From Desulfocapsa sulfexigens (GTDB taxonomy: Bacteria; Desulfobacterota; Desulfobulbia; Desulfobulbales; Desulfocapsaceae), in NCBI GenBank assembly GCA_015661935.1, contig DQVD01000008.1, positions 1 to 14,379 of the forward strand: a stretch of 14,379 nucleotides of DNA, in the 5' to 3' direction. Below are positions 1-8,423 of the stretch, in pieces (position 1 is the first letter of the stretch; each line of letters opens with the position of its first letter). The notes beneath the pieces were generated by a model, which had not been told where the DNA came from, made no database searches, and worked only from the letters and a program-made list of their open reading frames with translations. Made by a program: the position numbers and the translations under genes.

Positions 1-626
1 GAAATAAGGGGAAATTGTGAACCAATATGACAACTCACACCTTTCACTTTAACATTTGCCATTTCATCTGCTTGGAGGTAAAGATCAAGGGCCTCTTTAA
101 TTGGGACACCAAATTTATTCTTGGAAATCCCCGTTGAAATATACGCATGTGTTTTTGGATCCACATCGGGATTGACCCGAAAAGCAACTGGTGCTTTCAC
201 ACCCATATCACCCGCTACACTGTTTAAACGGTGCAGTTCCTGTTCTGATTCCACATTAAAAAGCAGGACTCCTGATTTCAAACCAAATCGTAACTCTTCT
301 TCACTCTTTCCCACACCGGAGTAGATAATGCGTTTTGGATCCATTCCAGCCTGAAGCGCCCGAAACAATTCGCCACCAGAGACAATATCAGCGCCCCCGC
401 CAAGGTTCCCCAAAAGGGTCAAAACAGCAATATTTGAACAACTCTTCACCCCGCAAAGCAGGTGAGGTGATCCACATCTTCAAAGCTTGAATCAAAGGCT
501 TTAAAATGACGGGTTAAAGTCGCTTTAGAGTACAGATAAAAAGGAGTTCCAACTTCTTTTGCGATATCACTCACCGAGATATCTTCGCAAAAAAAGTTCA
601 CCGTTTTTATATTGGAAATGGTTCAT
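1..626 (-). pseudogene. lysA: Diaminopimelate decarboxylase, 5' part, two frame disruptions
   Basis: LysA makes lysine by PLP-dependent decarboxylation of meso-diaminopimelate. On the minus strand the protein reads MNHFQYKNGELF, then CEDISVSDIAKEVGTPFYLY, then FAVKSCSN (the Lys is the expected PLP lysine), then VNPDVDPKTHAYISTG and GVSCHIGSQ, all standard LysA landmarks. Two lesions break it. A run of seven A (589-595, plus strand) has one base too many after residue 12, and the C run at 449-452 has two extra bases just before the PLP lysine. Together they add three bases, so the frame after 449 matches that of the ATG at 624-626, but translation from that ATG stops after about 19 codons. The frame is open from 449 to the window edge, where the gene is cut. 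Both lesions sit in homopolymers, so sequencing error is a real alternative to decay. The lipoprotein gene ends 24 nt upstream, suggesting co-transcription. Family identity is secure; pseudogene status is not. Confidence 0.8.
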
Positions 627-650
627 GGTTTCTTATAAATATATTTTTCG

Positions 651-1703
651 TTAATGCCTGATTCCAGCCTCTTGAGATTTCTCACTCTCATTAGGCACTT
701 CCGCTTGATCATAAGCAGTGACAGAATAATAGTAACTTCCATCTGCCGAAACATTGCTATCTTCAAAGATGGTGTATATGCCACTCACATCACCAATCTG
801 TTTTGGGATTTTTTCTGCTGCACTGCGTCTATACACTCTGTACCCTTTCACATCCGCTTCCCGGGATTTATCCCAGAAGATTTTGATACCGGTACCAGTT
901 TGTACCACTGTGACTCCTGATGGTGGAGCCGGCGGTGTCTGATCGATGGCTGTGACGCTTATAACATCTGAGAACCCACCGTTCACAGGATATCCATCAA
1001 CCATAAGAATGGATTGAACCTTGTAGTAATAAGTAACTCCATTATCCAGTGCACTATCATTAAACTCCGTTACAGCCTTTGCTTCACCAACAGTATTGAA
1101 GCTTGTATTGTCCTTGCTTCGCTGTACCTGATACAGTATTGGATAAGCCACATCCTGGCCATCCATCAGCTTTGTAACCGGTTGCCAGCTTATCATGGCA
1201 CTGGAATCTGCAGCCTTTGCAGTCATACCCTGCGGCCCTTTAGCCGGGATATGCCAGACAAAGGAAATAATATTTGAATCGGAACTTGCTGCCCACCAGC
1301 TTGTTCTTGCATTCACTTTAAAGAAGTATTTATGACCGGGACGAAGCAAAACCGTCTCATAGGTAGCCTGACGATTTTTTTCCGGATCAACAACACCGCC
1401 TTCGACCTGAATTGCTTCACTAAAAGGAATGGGACAGGTTGGACAATAATCCTGTAACGGCACCACAGCACGATACAGATCAAATGTTGCGATATCAGTA
1501 AGGTCTGTACCCTTGATGGTTTCCTTGGGAAAGGTCCAGGTCAGGGTGACTCCTTTTTCACTCATCGCATAACGCAAATCTTCAACTGCTTGAGGCACAA
1601 TGGAATCAGGAGGAACGGGAGCTGTTTTATAACCACAACCTCCTGCCAGAAATACTGCTCCGGTAAGGAGTATTGCTCCTGCGACATGCGTTTTTGTAAA
1701 CAT
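651..1703 (-). CDS. Secreted lipoprotein with fibronectin type III domains
   Basis: A 350-residue predicted lipoprotein. The ATG at 1701-1703 is preferred over an upstream TTG at 1754 because GGAG sits 7 nt before it and it places a signal peptide exactly at the N-terminus: a short charged start, a hydrophobic stretch at about 7-20 and a lipobox-like LAGGC with the lipidated Cys at 23. The mature part begins with a CGYKTAPVPP-type linker. Three fibronectin-III-like units follow at about 36-150, 155-250 and 260-345, each with the usual tryptophan and tyrosine core (TLTWTF, MISWQP, IKIFWD; the last has GYRVYRR and YYYSVTAYD). A CPTC pair of cysteines lies at 87-90 in the first unit. It sits between argH and lysA on the same strand, yet nothing in it points to amino-acid synthesis. 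Envelope location is well supported. Binding partner and function are unknown. Confidence 0.85.
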   Translation of the reverse strand: MFTKTHVAGAILLTGAVFLAGGCGYKTAPVPPDSIVPQAVEDLRYAMSEKGVTLTWTFPKETIKGTDLTDIATFDLYRAVVPLQDYCPTCPIPFSEAIQVEGGVVDPEKNRQATYETVLLRPGHKYFFKVNARTSWWAASSDSNIISFVWHIPAKGPQGMTAKAADSSAMISWQPVTKLMDGQDVAYPILYQVQRSKDNTSFNTVGEAKAVTEFNDSALDNGVTYYYKVQSILMVDGYPVNGGFSDVISVTAIDQTPPAPPSGVTVVQTGTGIKIFWDKSREADVKGYRVYRRSAAEKIPKQIGDVSGIYTIFEDSNVSADGSYYYSVTAYDQAEVPNESEKSQEAGIRH

Positions 1704-1754
1704 TTTCACTCTCCAATTCCGTAAATATTCGGGTTTCAACTCAATTTGTGGCAA

Positions 1755-1869
1755 ACCCGATAATCGGAGTCTGCGCTTACCTTACCTGTAAATGTGTAAC
1801 CGTTCACCAGACATCAAAATTTGCAGTAAACCTGGTACGGTAGGCGTTTACCAGTACCTCAGTAAGCGT
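1755..1869. repeat. argH-lipoprotein spacer with a repeated 12-mer
   Basis: This spacer lies downstream of the argH stop and upstream of the lipoprotein start. It contains two near-identical 12-mers 22 nt apart, GTAGGCGTTTAC (1840-1851) and GTAAGCGTTTAC (1862-1873, running into the argH stop), plus GGTAC (1834-1838) facing GTACC (1854-1858). A weak hairpin is possible but no T-run follows on the minus strand, so I do not call a terminator. Function unknown. Confidence 0.4.
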
Positions 1870-3264
1870 TTACCCCATTCCCATCTGTTTTTCGGCAGTC
1901 CGTACTGCTTCTTCAACTCGCGCACTTGCGGTTCCACCGGTTGATTTTCTGGAATTCACAGATCCCTTAACACTCAATACTTCAAAAATATCCCTGTCGA
2001 TAACCGGGGAAAATTCCCGCATTTCTTCAAGGCTTAAATCTGTTAGTTCACAGCCTTTCTCTATACAGCTTGCAACTGCTCTTCCCACAATACCATGGGC
2101 ATCACGAAAGGGGACATTGTGAAGCACAAGATAATCAGCAAGATCTGTAGCTGTTATAAAACCGGTTTTGGTCGCATCTTCCATCCGTTCTGTATTGAAC
2201 TGCAGATTGCCAAGCATTTCAGCCATGATGGCAAGAGATGCAGATACCGTATCCACTGCATCAAAGACTGGTTCTTTATCTTCCTGAAGATCACGATTGT
2301 AAGTCAGAGGCAAGCCCTTCATCAAAGTGATAAGGGACATAAGACTGCCCACAACTCTTCCTGATTTGCCACGGATTAATTCCGGAATATCCGGATTCTT
2401 TTTTTGCGGCATAATGGAAGATCCGGTACAGAACTTATCTGCAATTTGTACAAAAGAAAACTCCTGGCTTGACCAGAGCACCAGCTCTTCCGAAAGACGC
2501 GAAAGATGGAGCTGAATCATGGTACAGCAGGAGACAAACTCTATGGCAAAATCACGATCACCCGAAGTATCCATGGAGTTTGCTGTTACAGCATCAAAAT
2601 CAAGAAGTTCTGCAACCATTTCTCTGTCAATGGGCAGCCCTGTTCCTGCCATGGCAGCAGCACCAAGCGGGAGAATATTGATTCGTTTCCGACAATCCGC
2701 AATACGTTCTTTGTCACGCCCGAACATCTCGTAATAAGCCATCATATGATGAGCAATAAGCACCGGTTGGGCCCGCTGAAGATGGGTATAACCGGGCATC
2801 ACCTGCCCCATGTATTTTCTGGCCAGGACAACAAAGGCACGGCGGACATCATCAAGCAATGCAGTAAATCCATCGCACTGATCGCGAAGATAGAGGCGCA
2901 GATCCAGCGCAATCTGATCATTTCGGCTGCGAGCACTGTGTAACTTGGCACCAGCAGGGCCTATTGCATCGATGAGTGCCTTTTCAATATTCATATGAAT
3001 ATCTTCGAGCTCACTCTTGAAGGAAAAAGTACCCTCTTCGATCTTTGTTTCGATGGCGGATAATCCATCAACGATGCTTGCTAATTCATCCTGTGAAAGC
3101 AGTTTGTTTGCCGCAAGCATGGTGGCGTGCGCCTTGCTTCCCTCAATATCATACCGATACAAACGTTTGTCGTAACTGATAGATTCAGTAAAAGCTTCAA
3201 CCGAAGTTGCGGTGGCCTCCTCAAAACGACCACCCCAGAGCTTTTGTGATTTCCTGTTTTCCAT
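1870..3264 (-). CDS. argH: Argininosuccinate lyase
   Basis: ArgH cleaves argininosuccinate to arginine and fumarate, the last step of arginine synthesis, in the cytosol as a homotetramer of the fumarase/aspartase superfamily. The 464 residues match the family's usual length. Visible landmarks are KLWGGRF at 8-14, SARSRND at 110-116, GYTHLQRAQP at 158-167 (with the catalytic-region His161) and the superfamily signature GSSIMPQKKNPD at 281-292, whose serine lies on the catalytic loop. The start codon overlaps the argG stop by one base (TAATG), a strong sign of translational coupling. It is the final arg gene of the operon. No disruption or odd composition is seen. Confidence 0.97.
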   Translation of the reverse strand: MENRKSQKLWGGRFEEATATSVEAFTESISYDKRLYRYDIEGSKAHATMLAANKLLSQDELASIVDGLSAIETKIEEGTFSFKSELEDIHMNIEKALIDAIGPAGAKLHSARSRNDQIALDLRLYLRDQCDGFTALLDDVRRAFVVLARKYMGQVMPGYTHLQRAQPVLIAHHMMAYYEMFGRDKERIADCRKRINILPLGAAAMAGTGLPIDREMVAELLDFDAVTANSMDTSGDRDFAIEFVSCCTMIQLHLSRLSEELVLWSSQEFSFVQIADKFCTGSSIMPQKKNPDIPELIRGKSGRVVGSLMSLITLMKGLPLTYNRDLQEDKEPVFDAVDTVSASLAIMAEMLGNLQFNTERMEDATKTGFITATDLADYLVLHNVPFRDAHGIVGRAVASCIEKGCELTDLSLEEMREFSPVIDRDIFEVLSVKGSVNSRKSTGGTASARVEEAVRTAEKQMGMG

Positions 3265-4460
3265 TATTTATTTTGCATGGCTGCGATCTGGAGACGAAGA
3301 CCATTTAGACGAATAAAACCACCAGCATCTGCCTGGTTATACACATCGTCTTCTTCAAATGTGGCAAAGCTTTCCTGATAGAGGGACTGGTTGGATTTCT
3401 TGCCGACAGATACGCAATTGCCCTTATAAAGCTTCATGCGGACTGTTCCATTCACTGTTTTTTGGCTTTCATCCATGGTTACCTGCAACAGTTCGCGTTC
3501 GGGTGAAAACCAGAAACCATTATAAACAAGCTCTGCATAACGTGGGACTAAAGAATCCCTGATACGCATTACTTCACGATCCATACACATGGTTTCAAGA
3601 TCTCTATGCGCGTTACGAAGCAGAGTTCCACCGGGAGTTTCGTACACACCACGGGACTTCATACCCACAAAACGGTTTTCCAAAAGATCAAGACGACCAA
3701 TACCATTGGCACCTGCAACTTTATTTAATGCTTCAAAAAGAGGCAGAGGATCCATGCGTTCACCATTGATGGCAACGGGATCGCCCTTCTCAAAATCGAT
3801 CTCAAGATAGGTGGGCTTATCCGGTGCATTTTCAGGCGACACAGAAAGGCGATACATATCTTCGTCAGGTTCATTCCATGGATCTTCCAGAAGCCCGCCT
3901 TCAAAACTGATATGAAGAATATTTTCATCAGAACTGTAGGGATTCTTTTTGGTTGTGGGTACCGGAATATTATGCTTCTTAGCAAACTCCTCAAGTTTAG
4001 CTCTGGAGTTTAAATCCCATATACGCCAGGGAGCAATGATCTTTAAAGTTGGGTCAATACCAAGGTAAGACAATTCGAACCGAACCTGATCATTCCCTTT
4101 TCCAGTGGCACCATGACTCACCGCATCGGCACCCTCTGCATGGGCAATACGTACCTGTTCCTTGCCAATGATGGGACGTGCCAAAGATGTTCCAAGAAGA
4201 TACGAACCTTCATAAATAGCATTACAACGAAAGGCAGGAAAAATATACTCTTCCACAAACTCCTGGCGAAGATCTGAGATAATCACTTTATCAGCACCGG
4301 TTGCCATGCCTTTTTCCCGTATCGCATCCCAGTCTTCAGTCTGACCGACATCGGCTGCATAGGCAACAACGGGACACTCATATTCTTCTGCCAGCCATTT
4401 CAGAATGACAGAGGTATCAAGACCTCCGGAATAGGCCAGTATTATTTTATTTACATCCAT
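3264..4460 (-). CDS. argG: Argininosuccinate synthase
   Basis: ArgG joins citrulline and aspartate using ATP to give argininosuccinate in the cytosol. The 398 residues match the short bacterial (type I) form. The N-terminal P-loop-like ATP pyrophosphatase motif AYSGGLDTS is at 9-17. Further signatures include [15 protein letters not shown] in the citrulline/aspartate region and [18 protein letters not shown] in the middle. The ATG lies 3 nt after the argF stop, with AAAGGA inside the end of argF serving as ribosome binding site. The stop overlaps the argH start. The product is the direct substrate of the next enzyme, so gene order follows pathway order (F, G, H). The gene appears intact. Confidence 0.97.
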   Translation of the reverse strand: MDVNKIILAYSGGLDTSVILKWLAEEYECPVVAYAADVGQTEDWDAIREKGMATGADKVIISDLRQEFVEEYIFPAFRCNAIYEGSYLLGTSLARPIIGKEQVRIAHAEGADAVSHGATGKGNDQVRFELSYLGIDPTLKIIAPWRIWDLNSRAKLEEFAKKHNIPVPTTKKNPYSSDENILHISFEGGLLEDPWNEPDEDMYRLSVSPENAPDKPTYLEIDFEKGDPVAINGERMDPLPLFEALNKVAGANGIGRLDLLENRFVGMKSRGVYETPGGTLLRNAHRDLETMCMDREVMRIRDSLVPRYAELVYNGFWFSPERELLQVTMDESQKTVNGTVRMKLYKGNCVSVGKKSNQSLYQESFATFEEDDVYNQADAGGFIRLNGLRLQIAAMQNK

Positions 4461-4463
4461 TTT

Positions 4464-5378
4464 TTATCCTTTCAGCAACTGTTCGAGTATTGCTTTATGC
4501 ATGTGCATCTTATTTTCTGCCTGATCAAAAGCGACACAGCGCTCAGACTCAAGAACTTCCTCTGTTATCTCTTCTTCACGATGTGCGGGCAGACAGTGTA
4601 AAACAATGGCCTCTGCAGGCGCTTTAGCCATAAGTTCTGCATTAATCTGCAGTGGCTGAAAAATAGCCATTCGCTCATCCTGCTCTTCTTCCTGACCCAT
4701 GGAAGCCCAGACATCAGTATTTACCACATCGGCTACAGCCACCGCCTCTTGCGGGCTGCGTGTAACAGTAATTGCTTTTGCCGACTCTTTTTGTGCTGCA
4801 GCCAATATATCAGGATCAGGATCATAGCCTTCAGGACAGGCCAGAATCAATTCAAAACCGATTCGTCCGGCAGCTTGAATCCATGAATTGGCCATATTAT
4901 TTCCATCGCCAACCCAGGCGATCTTCAAATCCTCAATATTCCCTTTTTTCTCAACAACAGTCATGATATCGCTGAGAATCTGGCAGGGATGATGCAAATC
5001 GGTAAGGGCATTGATCACCGGAACAGAAGAGTATTCTGCAAGCTCAGTCACAACTTCCTGACCAAAGGTTCGCACAACCATTCCGTCCACATAGCGGGTC
5101 ATGACCCTTGCCATATCTTTTAAAGGCTCAGAACGGGCAAGCTGGGTATCGCGCCCGGAAAGAAAGATCACCTGTCCGCCCAGACCATACATGGCAGACT
5201 CAAAGGAGACCCGTGTTCTGGTGGAAGGTTTCTCAAATATCAGGCCAACTGTTTTGCCAGCTAACTGTTGGTGGCTGACTCCTGCGGCACACTCTTTTTT
5301 AAGCAGAATTGCGCGATCAATAAAACCCAATAACTCTTCTTTTGTAAAATCATCTAATGACTGTAAATGGCGTTGCAT
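4464..5378 (-). CDS. argF: Ornithine carbamoyltransferase (anabolic)
   Basis: ArgF transfers the carbamoyl group from carbamoyl phosphate to ornithine, giving citrulline, normally as a cytosolic trimer. The 304 residues are typical. The carbamoyl-phosphate motif STRTR is at 52-56, HPCQ at 130-133, the ornithine-side loop residues SMG at 226-228 and the catalytic HCLPAHR at 261-267, all intact. It lies after argD across the only sizeable gap in the arg operon (145 nt) and 3 nt before argG. The biosynthetic context argues for the anabolic enzyme, not the arginine-deiminase-pathway one. The gap upstream contains inverted repeats that could affect expression, which is inference. Confidence 0.97.
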   Translation of the reverse strand: MQRHLQSLDDFTKEELLGFIDRAILLKKECAAGVSHQQLAGKTVGLIFEKPSTRTRVSFESAMYGLGGQVIFLSGRDTQLARSEPLKDMARVMTRYVDGMVVRTFGQEVVTELAEYSSVPVINALTDLHHPCQILSDIMTVVEKKGNIEDLKIAWVGDGNNMANSWIQAAGRIGFELILACPEGYDPDPDILAAAQKESAKAITVTRSPQEAVAVADVVNTDVWASMGQEEEQDERMAIFQPLQINAELMAKAPAEAIVLHCLPAHREEEITEEVLESERCVAFDQAENKMHMHKAILEQLLKG

Positions 5379-5523
5379 AACGTATATCTTTTTTCACAGA
5401 CGGGTTTTTATTGCTATTCCGTCTCATTAGCTGTGTCCCCAGCCCAATTGCTTTATTTTGGGAAAGATATCATACTTACCCAAAACAAGAATGATTTGCA
5501 AAGATTTTCGTGAAATAGGCAGA
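5379..5523 (-). promoter_or_regulatory. argD-argF spacer with two inverted repeats
   Basis: This is the only long gap inside the arg operon. It holds TTTTGGG (5456-5462) facing CCCAAAA (5479-5485), a perfect 7-bp inverted repeat with a 16-nt loop that contains TATGAT on the minus strand, resembling a -10 box. Closer to argF, AGACGG (5398-5403) faces CCGTCT (5419-5424). Neither hairpin is followed by a T-run on the minus strand, so intrinsic termination is unlikely. An internal promoter, operator or 5' leader structure for argFGH is possible. No convincing -35 box was found and no ArgR box was recognised. Confidence 0.35.
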
Positions 5524-6729
5524 TCAAGCCTCATATTCTGTTAGAACTTCCCCTAAGACGGTTAATAATCGATCAATTTCTTCCCTGGTTATGATAAGGG
5601 GCGGCAGAAAACGAAGAACAGCATTTCCGGCAAAATTGATGAGTATACCCTTAGCAAAAAGCTTGTTCACCATATCAGCACCATGTTCAATTCCTTTCTC
5701 GGTGAGCACCAGGCCCCGAATCAATCCCATGCCTCTTGCTCCACTTGCATGGGCAGGAAACCGTGCAGCCAGATCTTCAAGGCCTGCCTGCAAATATTTT
5801 CCTTTTTCTTTGACACTATCAAGAAAGCCATCTTCAAGAATGACTTTGAGAGTAGCAACTGCTGCCGCTGCAGCCACAGGATTACCACCAAAAGTCGAGC
5901 CATGGGTACCCGGAACCAGGGATGCTGCAATCTCCTTTCGAGTGAGCATGGCACCAATGGGCATACCATTTCCAAGTGCCTTGGCAATGGTCATAATATC
6001 CGGAACAATACCCAACTGCTCATAGGCAAAGAAGGTTCCGGTTCGTCCGATACCAGTCTGAATTTCATCAAAAATAAGCAGAAGATCGTGCTTTTTACAA
6101 AGATCCGCCACACCTTTAAGATATTCAACATCAAGAGGTCGAACTCCTCCCTCGCCCTGCAAAGGTTCACAGAGGATGGCACAGGTCTGATTGGTAATTA
6201 TGGCTTCCAGCACATTCAGATTTCCAAAAGGCGCATGGGAGAAACCTTCGGGCATGGGTTCAAAACCTTCCCGGAACCTGGGCTGACCAGTGGCGGCAAT
6301 AGTAGCCAAAGTCCTGCCATGAAAAGATCCGGTAAGTGAAATAATGCCATAGCGATCAGGACCTGCACAGATCCTTGCAAGTTTTATTGCAGCTTCATTA
6401 GCCTCTGCACCGCTGTTTGCCATAAAAATCTGATCAGCAAAGGAATTCTCAGTCAACAATTCAGCTAGCTCAGTCTGAGGCCGGGTGTAATAAAAATTGG
6501 AAACATGCACCAGTTCTTTTGCCTGCCGGCAAATTGCATCGGTAACAGCAGGATGACAATGGCCCAGACTGCAAACTGCAATTCCCGCCAGACAATCCAG
6601 ATATTCACGTCCCTCTGCATCAGTCAGTGTGCAACCTTCTCCTTTCACCATGGCCGCCGGATACCTTGCGTATGTTCCTATCAATACTTTATCACTCCTT
6701 TCAGCCCAGCCTGCATTTTCACCATTCAT
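5524..6729 (-). CDS. argD: Acetylornithine aminotransferase
   Basis: ArgD is a PLP-dependent class-III aminotransferase that converts N-acetylglutamate semialdehyde to N-acetylornithine with glutamate as amino donor. Some homologues also serve in lysine synthesis as succinyl-DAP aminotransferase, which fits the lysA neighbour, but dual use is not shown here. From the ATG at 6727-6729 it has 401 residues. NSGAEANE is at 105-112, the cofactor aspartate region FDEIQTGIGRTG at 220-231 and the Schiff-base lysine K250 in TIAKALGNG, with HGSTFGGNP further on. The ATG overlaps the argB stop by one base (TGATG). A TTG one codon earlier is possible but less likely. The gene is intact. Confidence 0.95.
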   Translation of the reverse strand: MNGENAGWAERSDKVLIGTYARYPAAMVKGEGCTLTDAEGREYLDCLAGIAVCSLGHCHPAVTDAICRQAKELVHVSNFYYTRPQTELAELLTENSFADQIFMANSGAEANEAAIKLARICAGPDRYGIISLTGSFHGRTLATIAATGQPRFREGFEPMPEGFSHAPFGNLNVLEAIITNQTCAILCEPLQGEGGVRPLDVEYLKGVADLCKKHDLLLIFDEIQTGIGRTGTFFAYEQLGIVPDIMTIAKALGNGMPIGAMLTRKEIAASLVPGTHGSTFGGNPVAAAAAVATLKVILEDGFLDSVKEKGKYLQAGLEDLAARFPAHASGARGMGLIRGLVLTEKGIEHGADMVNKLFAKGILINFAGNAVLRFLPPLIITREEIDRLLTVLGEVLTEYEA

Positions 6730-7616
6730 CAAACTATCTCCGTTCCTATCCCGTCTTTTGTAAATATCTCAAGTAATATGGCGTGTTCTACCCTACCATC
6801 TATAATATGTGTTTTTGCCACACCGCGGCTCAATGCATCTGCGCAACAGCGCACTTTGGGAATCATACCGCCACCAATGGTTTCCCGCTCAATTAATCGT
6901 TCCAGGTCGTCTGGTTTCAAGGATTTGAGCAATGTTCCCTCACCATCCTGAACCCCTGTAACATCTGTCAGTAGCACAAGCTTTGCAGCCTTTAGTTCTG
7001 CCGCGATGGCACCAGCAACAAGATCCGCGTTGATATTATAGGCCTGCCCGTCTTCACCAACACCAACTGGTGCTATCACTGGAATGAAATCATTTCTATC
7101 CAGGGCCTGCAAAATCTCCGGGTTGACCTGCGTCACCTGACCCACCCGACCAAGATCAATCAGCTCAGGCGGAGCATCTTTTAAGGCTTCATCATTCTTC
7201 TTGCTCACACGCATCTTTTCAGCACAGATAAGATCACCATCCCGGCCGGAAAGCCCAACTGCCCGGCCACCACAGTGATTAATATTACCAACAATCTCTT
7301 TATTCACCTTCCCGACAAGAACCATTTCCACCACACTCATGGTCTCGCCATCAGTGACCCGCATCCCCTGAACATAGCTTGGCTTTATCTCCAGTCTATC
7401 CAGTAGACGATTGATCTGGGGGCCACCGCCATGCACAATTACCGGATTAATCCCGATATGTTTCATCAATATGACATCGAGGGCAAACTGTTTTTTCAGA
7501 TTTTCATCCACCATGGCATGACCGCCATATTTGATAACCACGGTTTTGTGCCGAAACTCCTGCATATAGGGGAGGGATTCAATAAGCCCTTTAGCTCTAT
7601 CAATACTTTCCCGCAT
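6729..7616 (-). CDS. argB: Acetylglutamate kinase
   Basis: ArgB phosphorylates N-acetylglutamate with ATP, the second step of arginine synthesis, and belongs to the amino-acid kinase family. The 295 residues carry [12 protein letters not shown] at 26-37 (ATP-binding lysine and glycine loop), VHGGGPQI at 61-68 (substrate loop), LLTDVTG and, near the C-terminus, GGMIPKV. An N-terminal helix of about 20 residues precedes the first strand ([15 protein letters not shown]). In characterised family members this helix builds the arginine-inhibited hexamer, so feedback inhibition by arginine is a fair inference. It is the first gene of the minus-strand operon. A GAGG ribosome site lies about 10 nt before the ATG. 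argA/argJ and argC are not in the window. Confidence 0.96.
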   Translation of the reverse strand: MRESIDRAKGLIESLPYMQEFRHKTVVIKYGGHAMVDENLKKQFALDVILMKHIGINPVIVHGGGPQINRLLDRLEIKPSYVQGMRVTDGETMSVVEMVLVGKVNKEIVGNINHCGGRAVGLSGRDGDLICAEKMRVSKKNDEALKDAPPELIDLGRVGQVTQVNPEILQALDRNDFIPVIAPVGVGEDGQAYNINADLVAGAIAAELKAAKLVLLTDVTGVQDGEGTLLKSLKPDDLERLIERETIGGGMIPKVRCCADALSRGVAKTHIIDGRVEHAILLEIFTKDGIGTEIV

Positions 7617-7848
7617 TTTTTTGTATCCTCAGTACAGGCTATTATTATTTTACTAAAATCATACACATACTGCCACACCTTCTACATAATCTTATCATAC
7701 TACTGGCTCAATTGATTGAAGTAAAGAAATCTTTCTTTACTGCTCCTTAGCGGGATTTATTTACTTTTTTCGAGAGCAGGATTATGTTAGGCTTGGTAAT
7801 TGCAACAGGATCATTCTCACTTGGTAATTTTTATTTTTGGAGACTTTT
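7617..7848. promoter_or_regulatory. Divergent argB / lptA control region
   Basis: This 232-nt region separates the minus-strand arg operon from the plus-strand lpt operon and must hold both promoters. Its clearest element is a 10-bp inverted repeat, AGTAAAGAAA (7720-7729) and TTTCTTTACT (7732-7741), with only two bases between the arms, roughly midway between the genes. It could be an operator or a hairpin. On the minus strand a weak promoter-like pair toward argB is TTGAGC (7711-7706) and TATGTA (7688-7683), 17 nt apart. No ArgR-type box or riboswitch was recognised. Confidence 0.45.
7760..7788 (+). promoter_or_regulatory. Candidate sigma-70-type promoter for lptA
   Basis: TTTACT (7760-7765) and TATGTT (7783-7788) are separated by 17 nt; each matches four of six consensus bases. 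The lptA start lies 60 nt beyond the -10 box, and the 22-nt inverted repeat at 7720-7741 lies just upstream. This is pattern matching only. Confidence 0.35.
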
Positions 7849-8373
7849 GTGTTAAATAAACAACTATATAGCCAGATTTTCCTGATTCTTTTATTTCTTA
7901 CTTTTTGTGCCACACCTCTTTTTGCGGCTAGTGCTCCCATCACTATTGAAGCGGATCACATGACTTCGCTTGAGGCAAACAACACAGTTCTTTTTAAAGG
8001 AAATGTGGATGCTGCCCAGGCCGATGTCCGTATTCGATCGGATGAAATGACAGTCTACTACACTGGCGTCGAAGAGGGGAAAAAGCAGGAAGTCAAGCGT
8101 CTCAAGTGTATAGGCAATGTTGAGATAACCAAGGGTGAATGGCTGGGAACCGGAAAAGTCATGAACTACCTTGCAAAAGAACGCAAAGTAATTTTGAAGG
8201 GTAACGCCAAAGCATGGCAGGACACTAATCTGGTCAGCGGAAATACCATCATTTATTATCTTGACGAAGGACGATCTGAAGTAGTCGGCAGCAGGCCGTC
8301 AGCAACAGTTAGTGGAACTACCGATGAAAAGAAAAAATCAGGCCGGGTGAGAGCGACCCTTACTCCGCAATAA
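7849..8373 (+). CDS. lptA: LPS transport periplasmic protein LptA (OstA-like)
   Basis: LptA forms the periplasmic bridge that carries lipopolysaccharide from the inner-membrane LptBFGC complex to the outer-membrane LptD/E translocon. The protein has 174 residues from the GTG at 7849, chosen because GGAG at 7839-7842 sits 6 nt upstream and the signal peptide then starts at residue 1. A TTG at 7837 is an alternative that adds four residues. A hydrophobic segment at 9-25 ends in PLFA-AS, a likely signal-peptidase-I site. The mature part has the OstA/LptA beta-jellyroll pattern: ITIEADHM, VLFKGNVDAAQADVRIRSDE, IGNVEITKGEWLGTGK. The tail is charged and basic. It is followed by lptB after 50 nt. 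lptC and kdsC, common neighbours, are absent from this side. Confidence 0.9.
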   Translation: MLNKQLYSQIFLILLFLTFCATPLFAASAPITIEADHMTSLEANNTVLFKGNVDAAQADVRIRSDEMTVYYTGVEEGKKQEVKRLKCIGNVEITKGEWLGTGKVMNYLAKERKVILKGNAKAWQDTNLVSGNTIIYYLDEGRSEVVGSRPSATVSGTTDEKKKSGRVRATLTPQ

Positions 8374-8423
8374 GTTATGTTTTTTTTATTGAAAATCTTT
8401 ATTCCTGGTGAACCGTTACAAAT

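Noticed and set aside
121..324. Plus-strand frame of 67 codons near the left edge
   Set aside because: It is antisense to the clear lysA reading frame.
2506..2943. Open frame of 145 codons on the plus strand
   Set aside because: Antisense to the intact argH gene; its sequence shows no domain or secretion signal.
5683..6339. Open frame of 218 codons on the plus strand
   Set aside because: It lies wholly antisense to argD, which has every catalytic motif of its family. The plus-strand product has no recognisable motif or ribosome site.
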